NCBI GenBank assembly: GCA_016719055.1
Contig: JADKAW010000004.1
Span: 217,581 to 281,580 of the forward strand
Origin: Candidatus Rhodoferax mariagerensis
Lineage (GTDB): Bacteria; Pseudomonadota; Gammaproteobacteria; Burkholderiales; Burkholderiaceae_C
Reading direction: 5' to 3'
Length of the DNA stretch: 64,000 bases
The position numbers and the translations under genes are program-made. Numbering within the stretch: position 1 is the stretch's first letter; every line of letters starts with the position of its first letter. Shown here piece after piece: positions 18,029 through 31,100 of the stretch. The notes under the pieces are model-generated. The model searched no databases, had not been told where the DNA came from, and saw only the letters and a program-made list of their open reading frames with translations.

Positions 18029-18610
18029 TTATTTCGAGGCAGAAACCGTCACCAATGCAGGGCGCAGCACGCGTTCAGCAATCAGGTAACCTTTTTGCAG
18101 CAGCGTCACGACGGTGTTGCTTTCCTGATCGGACGGCACCACGCTGATGGCTTGGTGCAGGTGCGGGTCAAACTTGCTGCCGACTGACGGGTTGATTGCC
18201 AGCACCTTGTTACGCTCAAGCGCTGCCAGCAGCTGGCGCAGCGTTGCCTGTGCGCCTTCACGAATGGTTTCCAAGCTGGCGTCCTTGACAGCCAAACCGG
18301 CTTCCAGACTGTCTATTACAGGCAACAGGCTGTCGGCAAAGCCTTCGACAGCAAACTTGCGAGCCTTGGATATCTCGTCTTCAGCCCGCCGACGCGCGTT
18401 TTCAACATCGGCCTTGGCCCTCAAATACTGATCAGCCAGATCAGTGCTTTTGGCTTGTAGTTCGGCCAGGTCAGATTGGCATTTGGCCAACATGTCAGCT
18501 TCATGATTGGCCATGGTGGCTTGTATGTCCTGGGCGGTGGGCTGGTCTGAACCCTGGGGGTAGGTGCTTGAGGTCTCTTGACCGGTTATGTTGGATTTAG
18601 CGTCAGTCAT
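18029..18610 (-). CDS. grpE: Nucleotide exchange factor GrpE
   Basis: A 193-residue GrpE, which releases ADP from DnaK. A polar, disordered N-terminus is followed by a long coiled-coil (about residues 40-90, ending DLADQYLRAKADVENARRRAEDE) and the beta-wing domain with ALERNKVLAINPSVGSKFDPHLHQA and the GY-IAERVLRPA end. An upstream in-frame GTG/ATG would add eight residues, but the ATG at 18610 gives the usual N-terminus (MTDAKS). It precedes dnaK on the same strand with a 131-base gap that has its own heat-shock-like promoter. Confidence 0.95.
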   Translation of the reverse strand: MTDAKSNITGQETSSTYPQGSDQPTAQDIQATMANHEADMLAKCQSDLAELQAKSTDLADQYLRAKADVENARRRAEDEISKARKFAVEGFADSLLPVIDSLEAGLAVKDASLETIREGAQATLRQLLAALERNKVLAINPSVGSKFDPHLHQAISVVPSDQESNTVVTLLQKGYLIAERVLRPALVTVSASK

Positions 18611-18646
18611 TCGAATGAGGTGCGAGTAAAACAAAGATGCCGACAG

Positions 18647-18672
18647 TTTGGGGCGCAGGCGGATACTTCAAG
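18647..18672 (-). promoter_or_regulatory. Sigma-32 (heat-shock) promoter of grpE
   Basis: On the minus strand CTTGAA (18672-18667) is separated by 13 bases from CCCCAAA (18653-18647), a close match to the RpoH consensus CTTGAA-N13-14-CCCCAT. It lies about 37 bases before the grpE start codon. Confidence 0.7.
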
Positions 18673-18703
18673 ACCTCCCGCGTTTGCAAAAAAGAAGACT
18701 TAA

Positions 18704-18860
18704 GGCTTGTTCATGAATAAGCTGCGAATTTGGCCGTCAGGGACGGGATGCAATGTTAGGCGCAAAGCGCGCCATCCAGGTCCGCTGCGCAAGCAATTGG
18801 CAACGACGCAGTGCACCCAAATCTGGCGAGCCAAATGTGCATGTTGTTTGTGAACAAGCC
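18704..18860. repeat. Possible MITE-like element with 10-bp terminal inverted repeats
   Basis: GGCTTGTTCA at 18704-18713 and its exact reverse complement TGAACAAGCC at 18851-18860 enclose 137 bp of non-coding DNA in the gap upstream of grpE. The size and structure fit a small non-autonomous element or a relic of one. No target duplication is obvious, so the call is tentative. Confidence 0.4.
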
Positions 18861-18960
18861 CTTGGAGCCATAGAACATTGCCAAGGCGGCTGATGCGTTT
18901 GGCAAAACACGCCTGACAACTTGAGGAAATATTGCATTTCCGCAAGGCAAAACAAGTTTG

Positions 18961-19311
18961 TCAGCCGATACCCAGCAATTCAACCTCAAACTTCAATGTG
19001 GCATTAGGCGGAATGACGCCACCCGCACCACGTGCACCATAACCCAGCGCCGCAGGAATGATCAGCGTGCGCACGCCACCAACGCACATGCCAGCCACAC
19101 CTTCGTCCCAGCCCTTGATGACCATACCTGCCCCCAACTGAAAAACAAACGGACTTTGGCGGTCTTTGCTGGAGTCGAATTTAGTGCCCTGCACGCCGTC
19201 CTGAAACAGCCAGCCCGTGTAGTGGACGGTGACCTTGTTCCCTGTGGCGGCCACTTCGCCAGTGCCCGGTGTGTTGTCTTCGAATTCAAGTCCTGAAGGC
19301 GTCGTAGTCAT
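18961..19311 (-). CDS. FKBP-type peptidyl-prolyl cis-trans isomerase
   Basis: A 116-residue single-domain FKBP that speeds cis-trans isomerisation of proline peptide bonds. Family features are VTVHYTGWL near residue 28, GTKFDSSKDR, the FQLGAGMVIKGWDEGVAGM core near residues 57-75 and IPPNATLKFEVELLGI at the end. It has no signal peptide, so it is cytoplasmic. The ATG at 19311 is chosen over a start four codons earlier because it gives the usual N-terminus (MTTTPSGL). Downstream of an HxlR-type gene on the same strand with a 46-base gap. Confidence 0.93.
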   Translation of the reverse strand: MTTTPSGLEFEDNTPGTGEVAATGNKVTVHYTGWLFQDGVQGTKFDSSKDRQSPFVFQLGAGMVIKGWDEGVAGMCVGGVRTLIIPAALGYGARGAGGVIPPNATLKFEVELLGIG

Positions 19312-19357
19312 GGAAATTAACAAGTTGATTGAAAAAACGTTGCAAGATCAGCCGGCG

Positions 19358-19669
19358 TCAAACCGCCTTTTTTGTCTGGCTGGTGACCCATTTGGTGGCG
19401 AATGCGGACAGATCACCCATGCGTTTGAGCAGATCAGCACCTGAAGCTGTGACCAGGTAGCCCTTGTTGCCGTGGTTGATAAAGCCCGCTTCGCGAAGCT
19501 CTTTGATGCGCGTGTTGAGTGTGTTGGGTGTGATGCCGCCCACGCTGTCCTGAAGATATCGAAAGGTCTGGGGGTGACCGTCTTTCAAGGCCCAAAGCAC
19601 GCGAATGGCGTAGCGTGATTCAAGCAGGCCCAGCAACTGGCTGATGGCAACATTTTCTTTTGAACTCAT
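19358..19669 (-). CDS. HxlR-type winged-helix transcriptional regulator
   Basis: A 103-residue protein with a winged helix of the HxlR/MarR type: a helix ISQLLGLLESRYAIRVLWALKDG, recognition region GGITPNTLNTRIKELREAGFI, and a wing ending GYLVTASGADLL. Such proteins are small dimeric DNA-binding regulators. The longer frame from 19708 is open, but the ATG at 19669 has GGAG nine bases upstream, so it is preferred. Regulated genes are unknown; the neighbouring FKBP gene or the divergent ComFB gene are candidates by position only. Confidence 0.72.
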   Translation of the reverse strand: MSSKENVAISQLLGLLESRYAIRVLWALKDGHPQTFRYLQDSVGGITPNTLNTRIKELREAGFINHGNKGYLVTASGADLLKRMGDLSAFATKWVTSQTKKAV

Positions 19670-19926
19670 AGGGCAGGTCTCCGTGGGACGTTGGCAGTTG
19701 GCCGACAAAAAATGTCTTTAGTGGTCCGTTGACCAGAAGCGGCTGGCCGACTTTTGACATAAATTTTTCAAACTATAGCGCAAAATGATAACGTGCTACA
19801 TGTTTTGTAGCTGAAAATTGTCGTTAGAACGAGTCAAATTGAAATATTTTCCACTTGCCACGCGGTGTCAGTGCTGATAAGGTTCACGCATCCTTTGGTT
19901 CAATTTACCCTCAACGTGGGTTTTTT

Positions 19927-20214
19927 ATGATCATCAACTTTGAACAAGTGCACAATTATTTTGAACGAATTGTGTTTGAAGACGTTGTCAGATTGGCGAC
20001 GCAATACCCTGATTACAGCGCCGACATGCTGGCTGACGTGGCCTGTGTGGCCCTCAACAGGTTGCCGGCGCGCTATGTCCGCCATGATGTTGACATGATG
20101 TTTTACCTGACGGAGACGGAGCGTCGATCCATCGAAGATTCGCTGCGCGAGGCAATTGATTTTTCATTTGCATTTGTTGGCGAGCGCATGGCCAAACGCA
20201 CCCGTGTCGCCTGA
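19927..20214 (+). CDS. ComFB family protein
   Basis: A 95-residue protein that matches the late-competence ComFB family: NYFERIVFEDVVRLA near residues 9-23, DYSADMLADVACVALNRLPARYVRHDVDMMFYL near the middle. ComFB-like proteins in other bacteria bind cyclic dinucleotides and tie second messengers to competence or motility; in this organism the role is unknown. The frame is open upstream to 19855, but the family start is the ATG at 19927. Its ribosome binding site is poor. The 257-base upstream gap has a TTGACA (19754-19759) and a GCTACA/TGTAGC hairpin at about 19795-19811 but no certain promoter. Confidence 0.72.
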   Translation: MIINFEQVHNYFERIVFEDVVRLATQYPDYSADMLADVACVALNRLPARYVRHDVDMMFYLTETERRSIEDSLREAIDFSFAFVGERMAKRTRVA

Positions 20215-20251
20215 CGCCGGCGGGTTTTGGCCCAGGTAGACCCAGCGGGGG

Positions 20252-21553
20252 TCACAGCTTCATGTGTTGTGGCAGCCAGGTGACGATGCCGGGCACAAAG
20301 TAGATCAGCAAGATGGCGGCCACCATCAGAAAAAACATTGGCATCGAAACCCGGGCAATGTAGGGCAGCTCTCTGCCCGTCATGCCTTGCAGCACAAACA
20401 GGTTAAACCCCACCGGCGGCGTGATCTGGGCCATTTCAACCACCAGCACGACAAAGATGCCAAACCACACTGGGTCGATGCCCGCCTTTTGCACCGTCGG
20501 CATCAAGACGCCCATGGTCAGCACCACCACACTGATGCCGTCCAGAAAACAGCCCAGCACGATGAAAAACACCATCAGTGCCATGATCAGCCAAAACTGG
20601 CTCAGACCCAGGCCGCTGATCCACTCGGCCAGGTGTCTGGGCAAGCCGATGTAGCCCATGGCCAGCGTCAAAAAGGCAGCGCCCGACAAAATGAGCGCAA
20701 TCATGCAGTACAAGCGCGTGGCCCCCATCAGCGCCTGGTTAAACGTGGGCCAGTTCATGCTGCCCTGCAGCGTAGACAGCACCAAGGCGCCTGCCACACC
20801 CACTGCGGCGGCTTCAGTGGCAGTGGCAAACCCGGCGTAAATGGAGCCCAGCACTGCCACAATCAGCAGCACCACCGGGATCAGGCTACTGGACTCTTTG
20901 AGCTTGGCCATGAAACGCATGGGGGCATCGCGCGGCGGGATTTTGTCGGGGTGCCGCAAAGCCCAGATGGCGATGTAACCCGAGAACAGCGCCGCCAACA
21001 ATATTCCTGGAATAACGCCGGCAATGAACAAATCTGAAATCGACACGTCGGCGGCCACGCCATACACAATCATGATGATGGACGGTGGAATCAGCAGGCC
21101 CAGCGTGCCGGCACCTGCCAGCGTGCCAATCGTCATGTCTTCGGGGTAACCGCGGCGTTTGAGTTCGGGCAAGGTCATTTTGCCAATGGTGGCGCAGGTG
21201 GCTGCGCTTGAGCCTGAAACTGCGGCAAAGATGGCGCACCCCACCACATTGGTGTGCAACAAGCGACCGGGCAGTGCCTGCATCCAGGGGGCCAATCCCT
21301 TGAACATGTCTTGCGACAGCCGGGTGCGAAACAATATTTCGCCCATCCAGATAAACAGTGGCAACGCCGTCAAAGTCCAGCCCGAGGAGGAGCCCCAGAT
21401 TGTCACCGCCATGGCGTCACCGGCTGCACGCGCAGAGAAAACCTGAATGCCAATCCAGGCCACGCCAGACAGTGTCAGCCCAATCCAGACGCCACTGCCC
21501 AAAATCAAAAACAGCGAGCCCACCAGCAGGCTGGTAATGACCAGATCATTCAT
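20252..21553 (-). CDS. dctM: TRAP transporter large permease (DctM family)
   Basis: A 433-residue inner-membrane protein with about twelve helices, the ion-coupled channel subunit of a tripartite ATP-independent periplasmic transporter. Typical segments are AAVSGSSAATCATIGKMTLPELKRRGYPEDM near residues 112-142, GTLGLLIPPSIIMIVYG near 151-167, and the C-terminal TPPVGFNLFVLQGMTGRE near 378. It is the last gene of a three-gene operon with the small permease (16 bases upstream) and the binding protein. The substrate is unknown; the divergent 5-oxoprolinase suggests a cyclic amide or related carboxylate. Confidence 0.93.
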   Translation of the reverse strand: MNDLVITSLLVGSLFLILGSGVWIGLTLSGVAWIGIQVFSARAAGDAMAVTIWGSSSGWTLTALPLFIWMGEILFRTRLSQDMFKGLAPWMQALPGRLLHTNVVGCAIFAAVSGSSAATCATIGKMTLPELKRRGYPEDMTIGTLAGAGTLGLLIPPSIIMIVYGVAADVSISDLFIAGVIPGILLAALFSGYIAIWALRHPDKIPPRDAPMRFMAKLKESSSLIPVVLLIVAVLGSIYAGFATATEAAAVGVAGALVLSTLQGSMNWPTFNQALMGATRLYCMIALILSGAAFLTLAMGYIGLPRHLAEWISGLGLSQFWLIMALMVFFIVLGCFLDGISVVVLTMGVLMPTVQKAGIDPVWFGIFVVLVVEMAQITPPVGFNLFVLQGMTGRELPYIARVSMPMFFLMVAAILLIYFVPGIVTWLPQHMKL

Positions 21554-21569
21554 TGCGGCGCTCCCTCTT

Positions 21570-22079
21570 TTACTCGCTGCGCAGCATTTCGCCGCTGATG
21601 GCGTGCGAGCGTCTGCCCGTCAATTCCAGCAGAAAATCGTCGACAAAGGCAATCGCAAACACCACCGTGCCAAACGCCATGCTGAGCTGCGGAATCCACA
21701 GCGGTGTGGCGTCGTTGCCGGTCGAAACATCATTAAATTCCAGAGATTGCCAAACCAGCCGGCAGCTGTAAAAGGCCAGCAGGCAGCTCAGCAGCGACGC
21801 CACCCCCAGGCTCCAGATTTCAAGCAGCCTGCGCGGGTGGCCACGCAGGGTGTTCAGGATCAGCGTGACTCGGATGTGCTCGCCGGTCTTGAAGGTGTGG
21901 GCCAGTGCCAGAAAGCCGGCCCCGGCCATCAAGTAACCCGCATAGGCATCGATGCCCCGAACATTGAAGCCCATCTGCCGGCTCACCACTGATAACAGCA
22001 CCATGGCAAGCAGACCGACCATGCACATGGCCGCCATGACGGCGGCGCTACGGTACAACAAGTCCAGGGCGCGGCGCAT
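21570..22079 (-). CDS. dctQ: TRAP transporter small permease (DctQ family)
   Basis: A 169-residue protein with four predicted membrane helices, the small subunit that pairs with DctM in the membrane. Visible features are the N-terminal helix MAAMCMVGLLAMVLLSVVSRQMGF, the charged TGEHIRVTLILNTL loop and a C-terminal helix MAFGTVVFAIAFVDDFLLEL. It starts 2 bases after the stop of the binding-protein gene and ends 16 bases before the large permease gene, so all three are one operon. Confidence 0.9.
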   Translation of the reverse strand: MRRALDLLYRSAAVMAAMCMVGLLAMVLLSVVSRQMGFNVRGIDAYAGYLMAGAGFLALAHTFKTGEHIRVTLILNTLRGHPRRLLEIWSLGVASLLSCLLAFYSCRLVWQSLEFNDVSTGNDATPLWIPQLSMAFGTVVFAIAFVDDFLLELTGRRSHAISGEMLRSE

Positions 22080-22081
22080 GC

Positions 22082-23062
22082 TCAGGGTTTGCTGAAAGTG
22101 TCAATCAGTGCCTTGCCTTCGGGGCCGGCTTTTTCGATCCATTCCTTGAGCATGATGTCGCCAACCTTTTTCAAGTCTGCCTTAAGTTGTGGTGAGGGTG
22201 GCAGCACTTGCATGCCGAAACCCGTGAGCTTTTCCAGGGTGTCGACGTTGACTTTCTTACTGGCAGCCAGACCGCGTGCTTCGGCGTCGGCGGCCGCTTT
22301 GAGCACGGCATCCTGAGTGGGCTTGTCAAGCGCGTCAAAGGCTTTTTTGTTGACCAGCACAGCGTTTTTCGGCAACCAGGCCTGGGTGTCATAGTAGTAC
22401 TTCAGGCTTTCATACAGTTTGCTGTCCACACCGGTGGCGCCAGAGGTCATGGTCGACTCCACCACGCCGGTGGCCAGCGCCTGCGACAGCTCAGCTGCCT
22501 GCACCGTGACCGGCTGCGCGCCGACCAGTTCGGCGATCCGGCTGGTCGCCGGGCTGTAGGCGCGCCATTTGATGCCTTTCAGATCGGCTGCCGAATTGAG
22601 TGCTTTCTTGGTGTAAATGCCCTGGGGTGGCCAGGCCACTGAATACAACAGGCCCATGCCTTGCTCGGCCAGCTTTTTTTCAATCAAGGGTTTTTGCGCC
22701 TTGTACAGCTTGACCGACTCGTCATAACTGTCGGCCAAAAATGGCAGGCCGTCGGCACCGTAGATTTGCCACTCGTTCTGGAAATTGGCAAAAATGATTT
22801 CGCCAGCCTGGGCCTGACCACCCTGCACGGCACGTTTGATTTCAGGGGCCTTGAACAGCGACGCATTGGAATGCACCGTGATCTTGAGCTTGCCGGCAGT
22901 GGCCTTGTCCACATCGTTGGCAAACTGCACCAGGTTTTCTGAGTGAAAGTTGGTGGCGGGGTAGGCCGAAGCCAGGTCCCATTTGGTCTGTGCGTTGACG
23001 GCACCGGCACTGATGGCCAACAGTGCGGCAACCGCGCTCAGGGAGAAGATTCGACGCTGCAT
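22082..23062 (-). CDS. dctP: TRAP transporter periplasmic substrate-binding protein (DctP family)
   Basis: A 326-residue periplasmic solute receptor with a signal peptide at residues 1-24 (SLSAVAALLAISAGAVNA). The DctP signature is clear: DLKGIKWRAYSPATSRIAELVGAQPVTV near residues 165-192, with the arginine that typically binds a substrate carboxylate (KWRAY), and AELSQALATGVVESTMTS. The ligand is therefore probably a carboxylic acid. It is the first gene of the TRAP operon and is transcribed away from the MarR-like regulator, with a shared 159-base promoter region. Confidence 0.93.
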   Translation of the reverse strand: MQRRIFSLSAVAALLAISAGAVNAQTKWDLASAYPATNFHSENLVQFANDVDKATAGKLKITVHSNASLFKAPEIKRAVQGGQAQAGEIIFANFQNEWQIYGADGLPFLADSYDESVKLYKAQKPLIEKKLAEQGMGLLYSVAWPPQGIYTKKALNSAADLKGIKWRAYSPATSRIAELVGAQPVTVQAAELSQALATGVVESTMTSGATGVDSKLYESLKYYYDTQAWLPKNAVLVNKKAFDALDKPTQDAVLKAAADAEARGLAASKKVNVDTLEKLTGFGMQVLPPSPQLKADLKKVGDIMLKEWIEKAGPEGKALIDTFSKP

Positions 23063-23221
23063 TGAAAAACTCCTGTGGTGTGATAAGTGACACGTAAATG
23101 TAAATAACGGACGATGAATTGTCGTCAGTGTTTTCCCTAATCGTTAACAAAATGTCAACAAAACATCATTGATCTATCTACAATTTGACCTTGCAAAAAA
23201 GATGCCAACCCGGAGATGCCC

Positions 23222-23773
23222 ATGAATTCTGAGATCCTGCCAGCGCCATCGGAAGGTGAAAAGGGGGCTGTTGCGTCCCCCATTGTGTCGTCGGCCCACC
23301 TGGTGTCGCCGCGCAGTGCCGAGATGAGCGAGTTTGAGTTTGGCCTGATCGTGGCGGGCAACGCTTTTCACCGCTGGGTGGTGCACTGTATGAGTGCCGC
23401 AGGCCTGAAAGACCTGATGCCGCTGGATGTGCTGGTGCTACACCATGTAACGCACCGCGCCCGCAACAAGCGCCTGGCCGACATCTGCTTCATCATGAAC
23501 GTGGAAGACACGCACCTGATCAACTATTCGCTGAAAAAGCTGCAGGGCCTGGGCGTGGTGGTGTCCAGCAAAAGCGGCAAAGACGTGACCTACGCGTCCA
23601 CCGACAGCGGGCGCGACTACGTGGACCGGTATCGCACCATTCGCGAGTCGTGCCTGATCAACGCCTTGAACGCCAACGACGCCCTCAACCGCGACATCGG
23701 CGAGCTGGCGCGCCTGCTGCGACTGCTGTCGGGCATTTACGACCAGGCAGCGCGCTCGGCCGCCAGTTTGTAG
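23222..23773 (+). CDS. Winged-helix regulator, MarR-like (COG5631 type)
   Basis: A 183-residue DNA-binding protein. The central part reads as a MarR-type winged helix: LMPLDVLVLHHVTHRARNKRLADICFIMN followed by VEDTHLINYSLKKLQGLGVVV and a wing. This group of predicted MarR-like proteins is often next to hydantoinase/oxoprolinase and TRAP genes. The first ATG (23216) abuts the GGAG, whereas the ATG at 23222 has it at a normal 6-base spacing, so that start is chosen. It is encoded divergently from the TRAP operon and 33 bases before the oxoprolinase gene, so it probably controls both. Effector unknown. Confidence 0.8.
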   Translation: MNSEILPAPSEGEKGAVASPIVSSAHLVSPRSAEMSEFEFGLIVAGNAFHRWVVHCMSAAGLKDLMPLDVLVLHHVTHRARNKRLADICFIMNVEDTHLINYSLKKLQGLGVVVSSKSGKDVTYASTDSGRDYVDRYRTIRESCLINALNANDALNRDIGELARLLRLLSGIYDQAARSAASL

Positions 23774-23806
23774 TCCTTGCAGTCATTCACAACGTTTCAA
23801 CCCACC

Positions 23807-27619
<3,813 letters not shown>

Positions 27620-27627
27620 GACCAGAC

Positions 27628-28038
27628 TCAGTGCACTGACTGATGGCCGGCTTGCCGGCGCAGGCGGGCACCCATTAGAGTTTTACGCATGATCATGGAT
27701 GACACCGGCTTGATGCAATAACCATCGGCCTGTTCGTCCATGGATTTTCTGAAATCTGCCGGGGTGCTGGAGCCTGTCACCATGACAATGGCGGCGTTGG
27801 GGGCCAAGCGGCGCAACTGGCCCAGCAGGGTCCAGCCATCAGTTTGTGGCATGTAGATGTCCAGCAGCACAAAATCAGGCGGGTACTGCCTGGCCAGGCT
27901 CAAGGCATTTTGGCTGTCTTTGGCGCAATGGATCCGGGTGCCACCAATGGCGTTCAAGGCGCTTGACACAATATCGCAGGAAAAGTCGTCATCATCGATG
28001 ACCAGAAAACTGAATTGCTCAAAAGAACTGTCATTCAT
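27628..28038 (-). CDS. Single-domain response regulator (receiver only)
   Basis: A 136-residue CheY-like receiver domain without an output domain. The acidic pocket is FLVIDDDDFS near residue 12, the phosphoacceptor aspartate lies in FVLLDIYMPQTDG near residue 61, and the conserved Thr and Lys are in VMVTGSS and CIKPVS. The frame is open upstream to 28122, but the ATG at 28038 has an excellent AAGGAG five bases away, so that start is used. It lies downstream of, and on the same strand as, the hybrid kinase (116-base gap) and probably receives phosphate through its Hpt domain. Confidence 0.9.
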   Translation of the reverse strand: MNDSSFEQFSFLVIDDDDFSCDIVSSALNAIGGTRIHCAKDSQNALSLARQYPPDFVLLDIYMPQTDGWTLLGQLRRLAPNAAIVMVTGSSTPADFRKSMDEQADGYCIKPVSSMIMRKTLMGARLRRQAGHQSVH

Positions 28039-28154
28039 CTCGACTCCTTGATATTGCGGGCAGCGTTGACTGTGCCAACAACGCAATTTTTGTCCTGAAC
28101 TGCAAGGACGTCTATCCCCCAAATGGGGGATTTTGGATGAAAAATTTTCTGGAA

Positions 28155-31100
28155 TTACGGCTGTGCTGTGTTCAAGTGGGCTTGAATCAGACCACGAATC
28201 TCGTCAAACCCAGCCGCCAGGTCAGGCAGCAAAGCCTTGCAAAGCGGGGCGTTGCCGGCTTTGCAGGCACTCTCTATTTGCTGGCACAGGTCGCCCAAAA
28301 GGTCGGCGCCAACGGTGCGGGCTGCTGATTTCAGTTTGTGTGCCACTTCGATCACCTCGGCCAAGGCGGCCGGTTCGCCGCTGGCGGCACCGGTCTGGAT
28401 GCTCTGAACTTGCCCAGCTGCATTCAGCAGAAACTTGCCAAGCAACTGCGTGTAAAGCGCCTGGTTGTCACCAATCATTTGGCCTAAACGGCTTGTATCC
28501 CATACTGCAAGAGCAGTAGGCGCTCTTGAATTTATAGTAAACCAGGGGCTGGATGCCGCCCCAGGCGTCCCAGGCACTGCGGCAGTATTGTGTGGCAACC
28601 ATTTGGCCATCATGGGCCCGAGCTCGCGCAGGCGCAGCGGTTTGCTTAGGTAATCGTCCATGCCACACGCCAGGCAGCGCTCGACTTCACCTTGCATGGC
28701 GTTGGCGGTGACGGCAATGATGGGCAGATGCGTGCCCGCGGGCTCGCTGCTGCGGATGGTTTGGGTCAGCTCAAACCCATCCATCTGTGGCATGTGGCAG
28801 TCAGTCAGCAACAAGTCGAAGCGCCCGGTGCGCCATTGCGCAAGCGCCTGCCTTCCGTCTGCTGCCAGGACTGCCGCATAGCCCAGCAGGCGCAGCTGCT
28901 CCATCAGCACGTCGCTGTTGGTCTCGTTGTCTTCTGCCAGCAAAACCAATCGCCTACCGGCGCCTGCATGCCATGGCGCAGGGTCTGGCAGCCGGGTTGC
29001 AAGTGGCTGCACCGGGGCCGGTGTTGCTACCTGCAACGGCAACAGGACTGAAAATACCGAACCCCGCCCAAGCGTGCTGCGTACCGACAACTGTCCGTCC
29101 ATCAGGTGAATCAGCCGCTGGCTGATGGACAGACCCAGTCCACTGCCACCAAACTGGCGTGCGGTGCTCTCGTCAGCCTGGGTAAACGGCTGAAACAGCT
29201 TGTCGACCACTTCGTCTGTCATGCCAATGCCGTTGTCGGTCACACACAGCTCCAGCGCCGGGTTGCCGTCTGGCAGGGTGCCGGTTTGTGCGCTCACATC
29301 GACGCGCCCGGGTTGAGCCGCGGTGCTGGGGGTGAACTTCAGCGCATTGCCTAGCAAGTTGAGTAGCACCTGGCGTAGGCGTGTCGGGTCTGAAAAAATC
29401 CATGCAGGCAAATCCGGCGCTACAAACACCGACAGATCGATCGACTTGGCATCGGCTGTGGGCGACATCAGCATTGCAACACTTTCCAGCACATCGCGCA
29501 GCTGTACTGGCAGGCGTTCCACATGAAGCTTGTTGGCTTCGATTTTGGAGTAATCCAGAATGTCGTTGAGAATGTTGAGCAAGGCCTGAGATGAGTGGGC
29601 CACGGCGTCGAGCATGCGGTGCTGGTTGGGCAGCAGGCTGCTTTGCTGCAATAGATCAACCATGCCAATCACACCGTTCAACGGGGTACGGATTTCATGG
29701 CTCATGTTGGCCAGAAACTCTGACTTGGCCCGGCTCGCGGCCAGCAAGGCTTGTTCGGTTTTTTTGCGCTGGCGAATGTCGGTTTGCGTGCCGATCAGAC
29801 GCATCGGCTTGCCATCGCTGTCACGACTGACCAGCTTGCCCCTGCCGAGCACCCAGAGCCAGCTTTGGTCTTTGCAGCGCATGCGGAATTCGACTTCGGC
29901 GGCAGCCGTCTGGCCGTCGATATGCGCCTGAATGTTAGCCATGACCAAGGGCATGTCATCCGGGTGAACTCGGCTTGCCCATTCGGACGCATCGTTGCCA
30001 ATCTCGTCGTTGGCATAGCCCAGCATCTGTTTCCAGCGCAGGGACAGCACCGCTTTGCCGGTGACCATGTTCCAGTCCCACACGCCATCGCCTGAGGCCT
30101 CCAGCGCAAAATTCCAGCGTTGCTCACTTTCTGCCAAGGCGTCCACCAGCTGCTGCAAGTCGGCGGTTTTTTGCTGTACCAGCGCTTCCAGCTGGTCGCG
30201 GTAGTTTTGCATAACCATTTCAGCTTCTTTGCGGCTGGTGATGTCCTGGATGGTGCCGCGTAGAAACTGCGGTGTGCCTGTGGCGTCGCGTGAAAATTCA
30301 CCCCGGGCGCTGACCCAGCGCCGCTGGCCGTCAGCGGGTCGAATCACCTGGTAGTCGTGGTTGAATGTTCCATCAACCTGCTCCGCTTGGTGGTAATAGG
30401 CCAGCAACTCATCGCGTGACTCCGGGGCGATCAGGCTGTTCCAGTTGTCGACGGTCTTGCTGAACGACGCGTCAATGCCAAAAATCTCGTCCAGCACCGC
30501 CGAGCCTTCCCAGGTGCCGCTTGGAATGTGGGTCAGATAGGTGCCAACCTGGACAATGCGCTGGGCCTCGTTCATGGCCCACAGGTTGTCTTGCAAGGTG
30601 CGTGCAGTTTGCGTTTGCTGTGCCAGGCGGGCCTGGCGTTCGGTCTGGGCCAGCCGCTGCAAGGCGTGGTGGGAGCGACGGCGTTGCAGGCGCAGCCCCA
30701 GCAGCATCACCAGGCCCAACAACAGGCTTAGCGACACGCCGGTGGCTGCCACCCACTGTGGCTTTTGGGCGATGGCCGCCGCGCCAAAGTCGCTACGGGC
30801 CCGAAAAACCAGCGTCCAGACGCGGGAGCCAAAGTAAATGCGGTGTTCATGCTGCATCGACGACGCCGGCAGCGGCCCACTGGCGGGCATGATGTGTGAA
30901 CTGAACAGCAGGCTGCCAGGAGACGCATTGGCATCATCGTAAAGACTCAGGTCCATGTCCTGCAGTCTGTCAGGCAGGGCCTGCGTCAGCAATTCAGCCA
31001 TGCGAAACGGTATGTTTATCCAGCCAATAAAGCGGGTCCGGCGATCAGCCAGGGTTTCTGGCACCTGAGCCGTGTGTTTGTAGAGCGGCATGTACATGAC

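Larger units (their letters stand above)
18635..18960. other. 326-base gap between grpE and the FKBP gene, no gene recognised
   Basis: The region holds the grpE promoter at its left side and a 157-bp stretch bounded by inverted GGCTTGTTCA repeats. An 81-codon minus-strand frame (18700-18945) is open across it, but it has no ribosome binding site, uses both repeat arms as coding sequence and shows no family features, so I do not call it a gene. Confidence 0.5.

Noticed and set aside
18700..18945. 81-codon minus-strand frame between grpE and the FKBP gene
   Set aside because: Crosses both arms of an inverted repeat, lacks a ribosome binding site, and has no recognisable domain.
28510..28556. 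Possible further repeat copy in the hybrid kinase gene (between REC and Hpt)
   Set aside because: Only short matches (ATTTATAG and GGGGCTGGA) in roughly the right order; too diverged to call as a feature.
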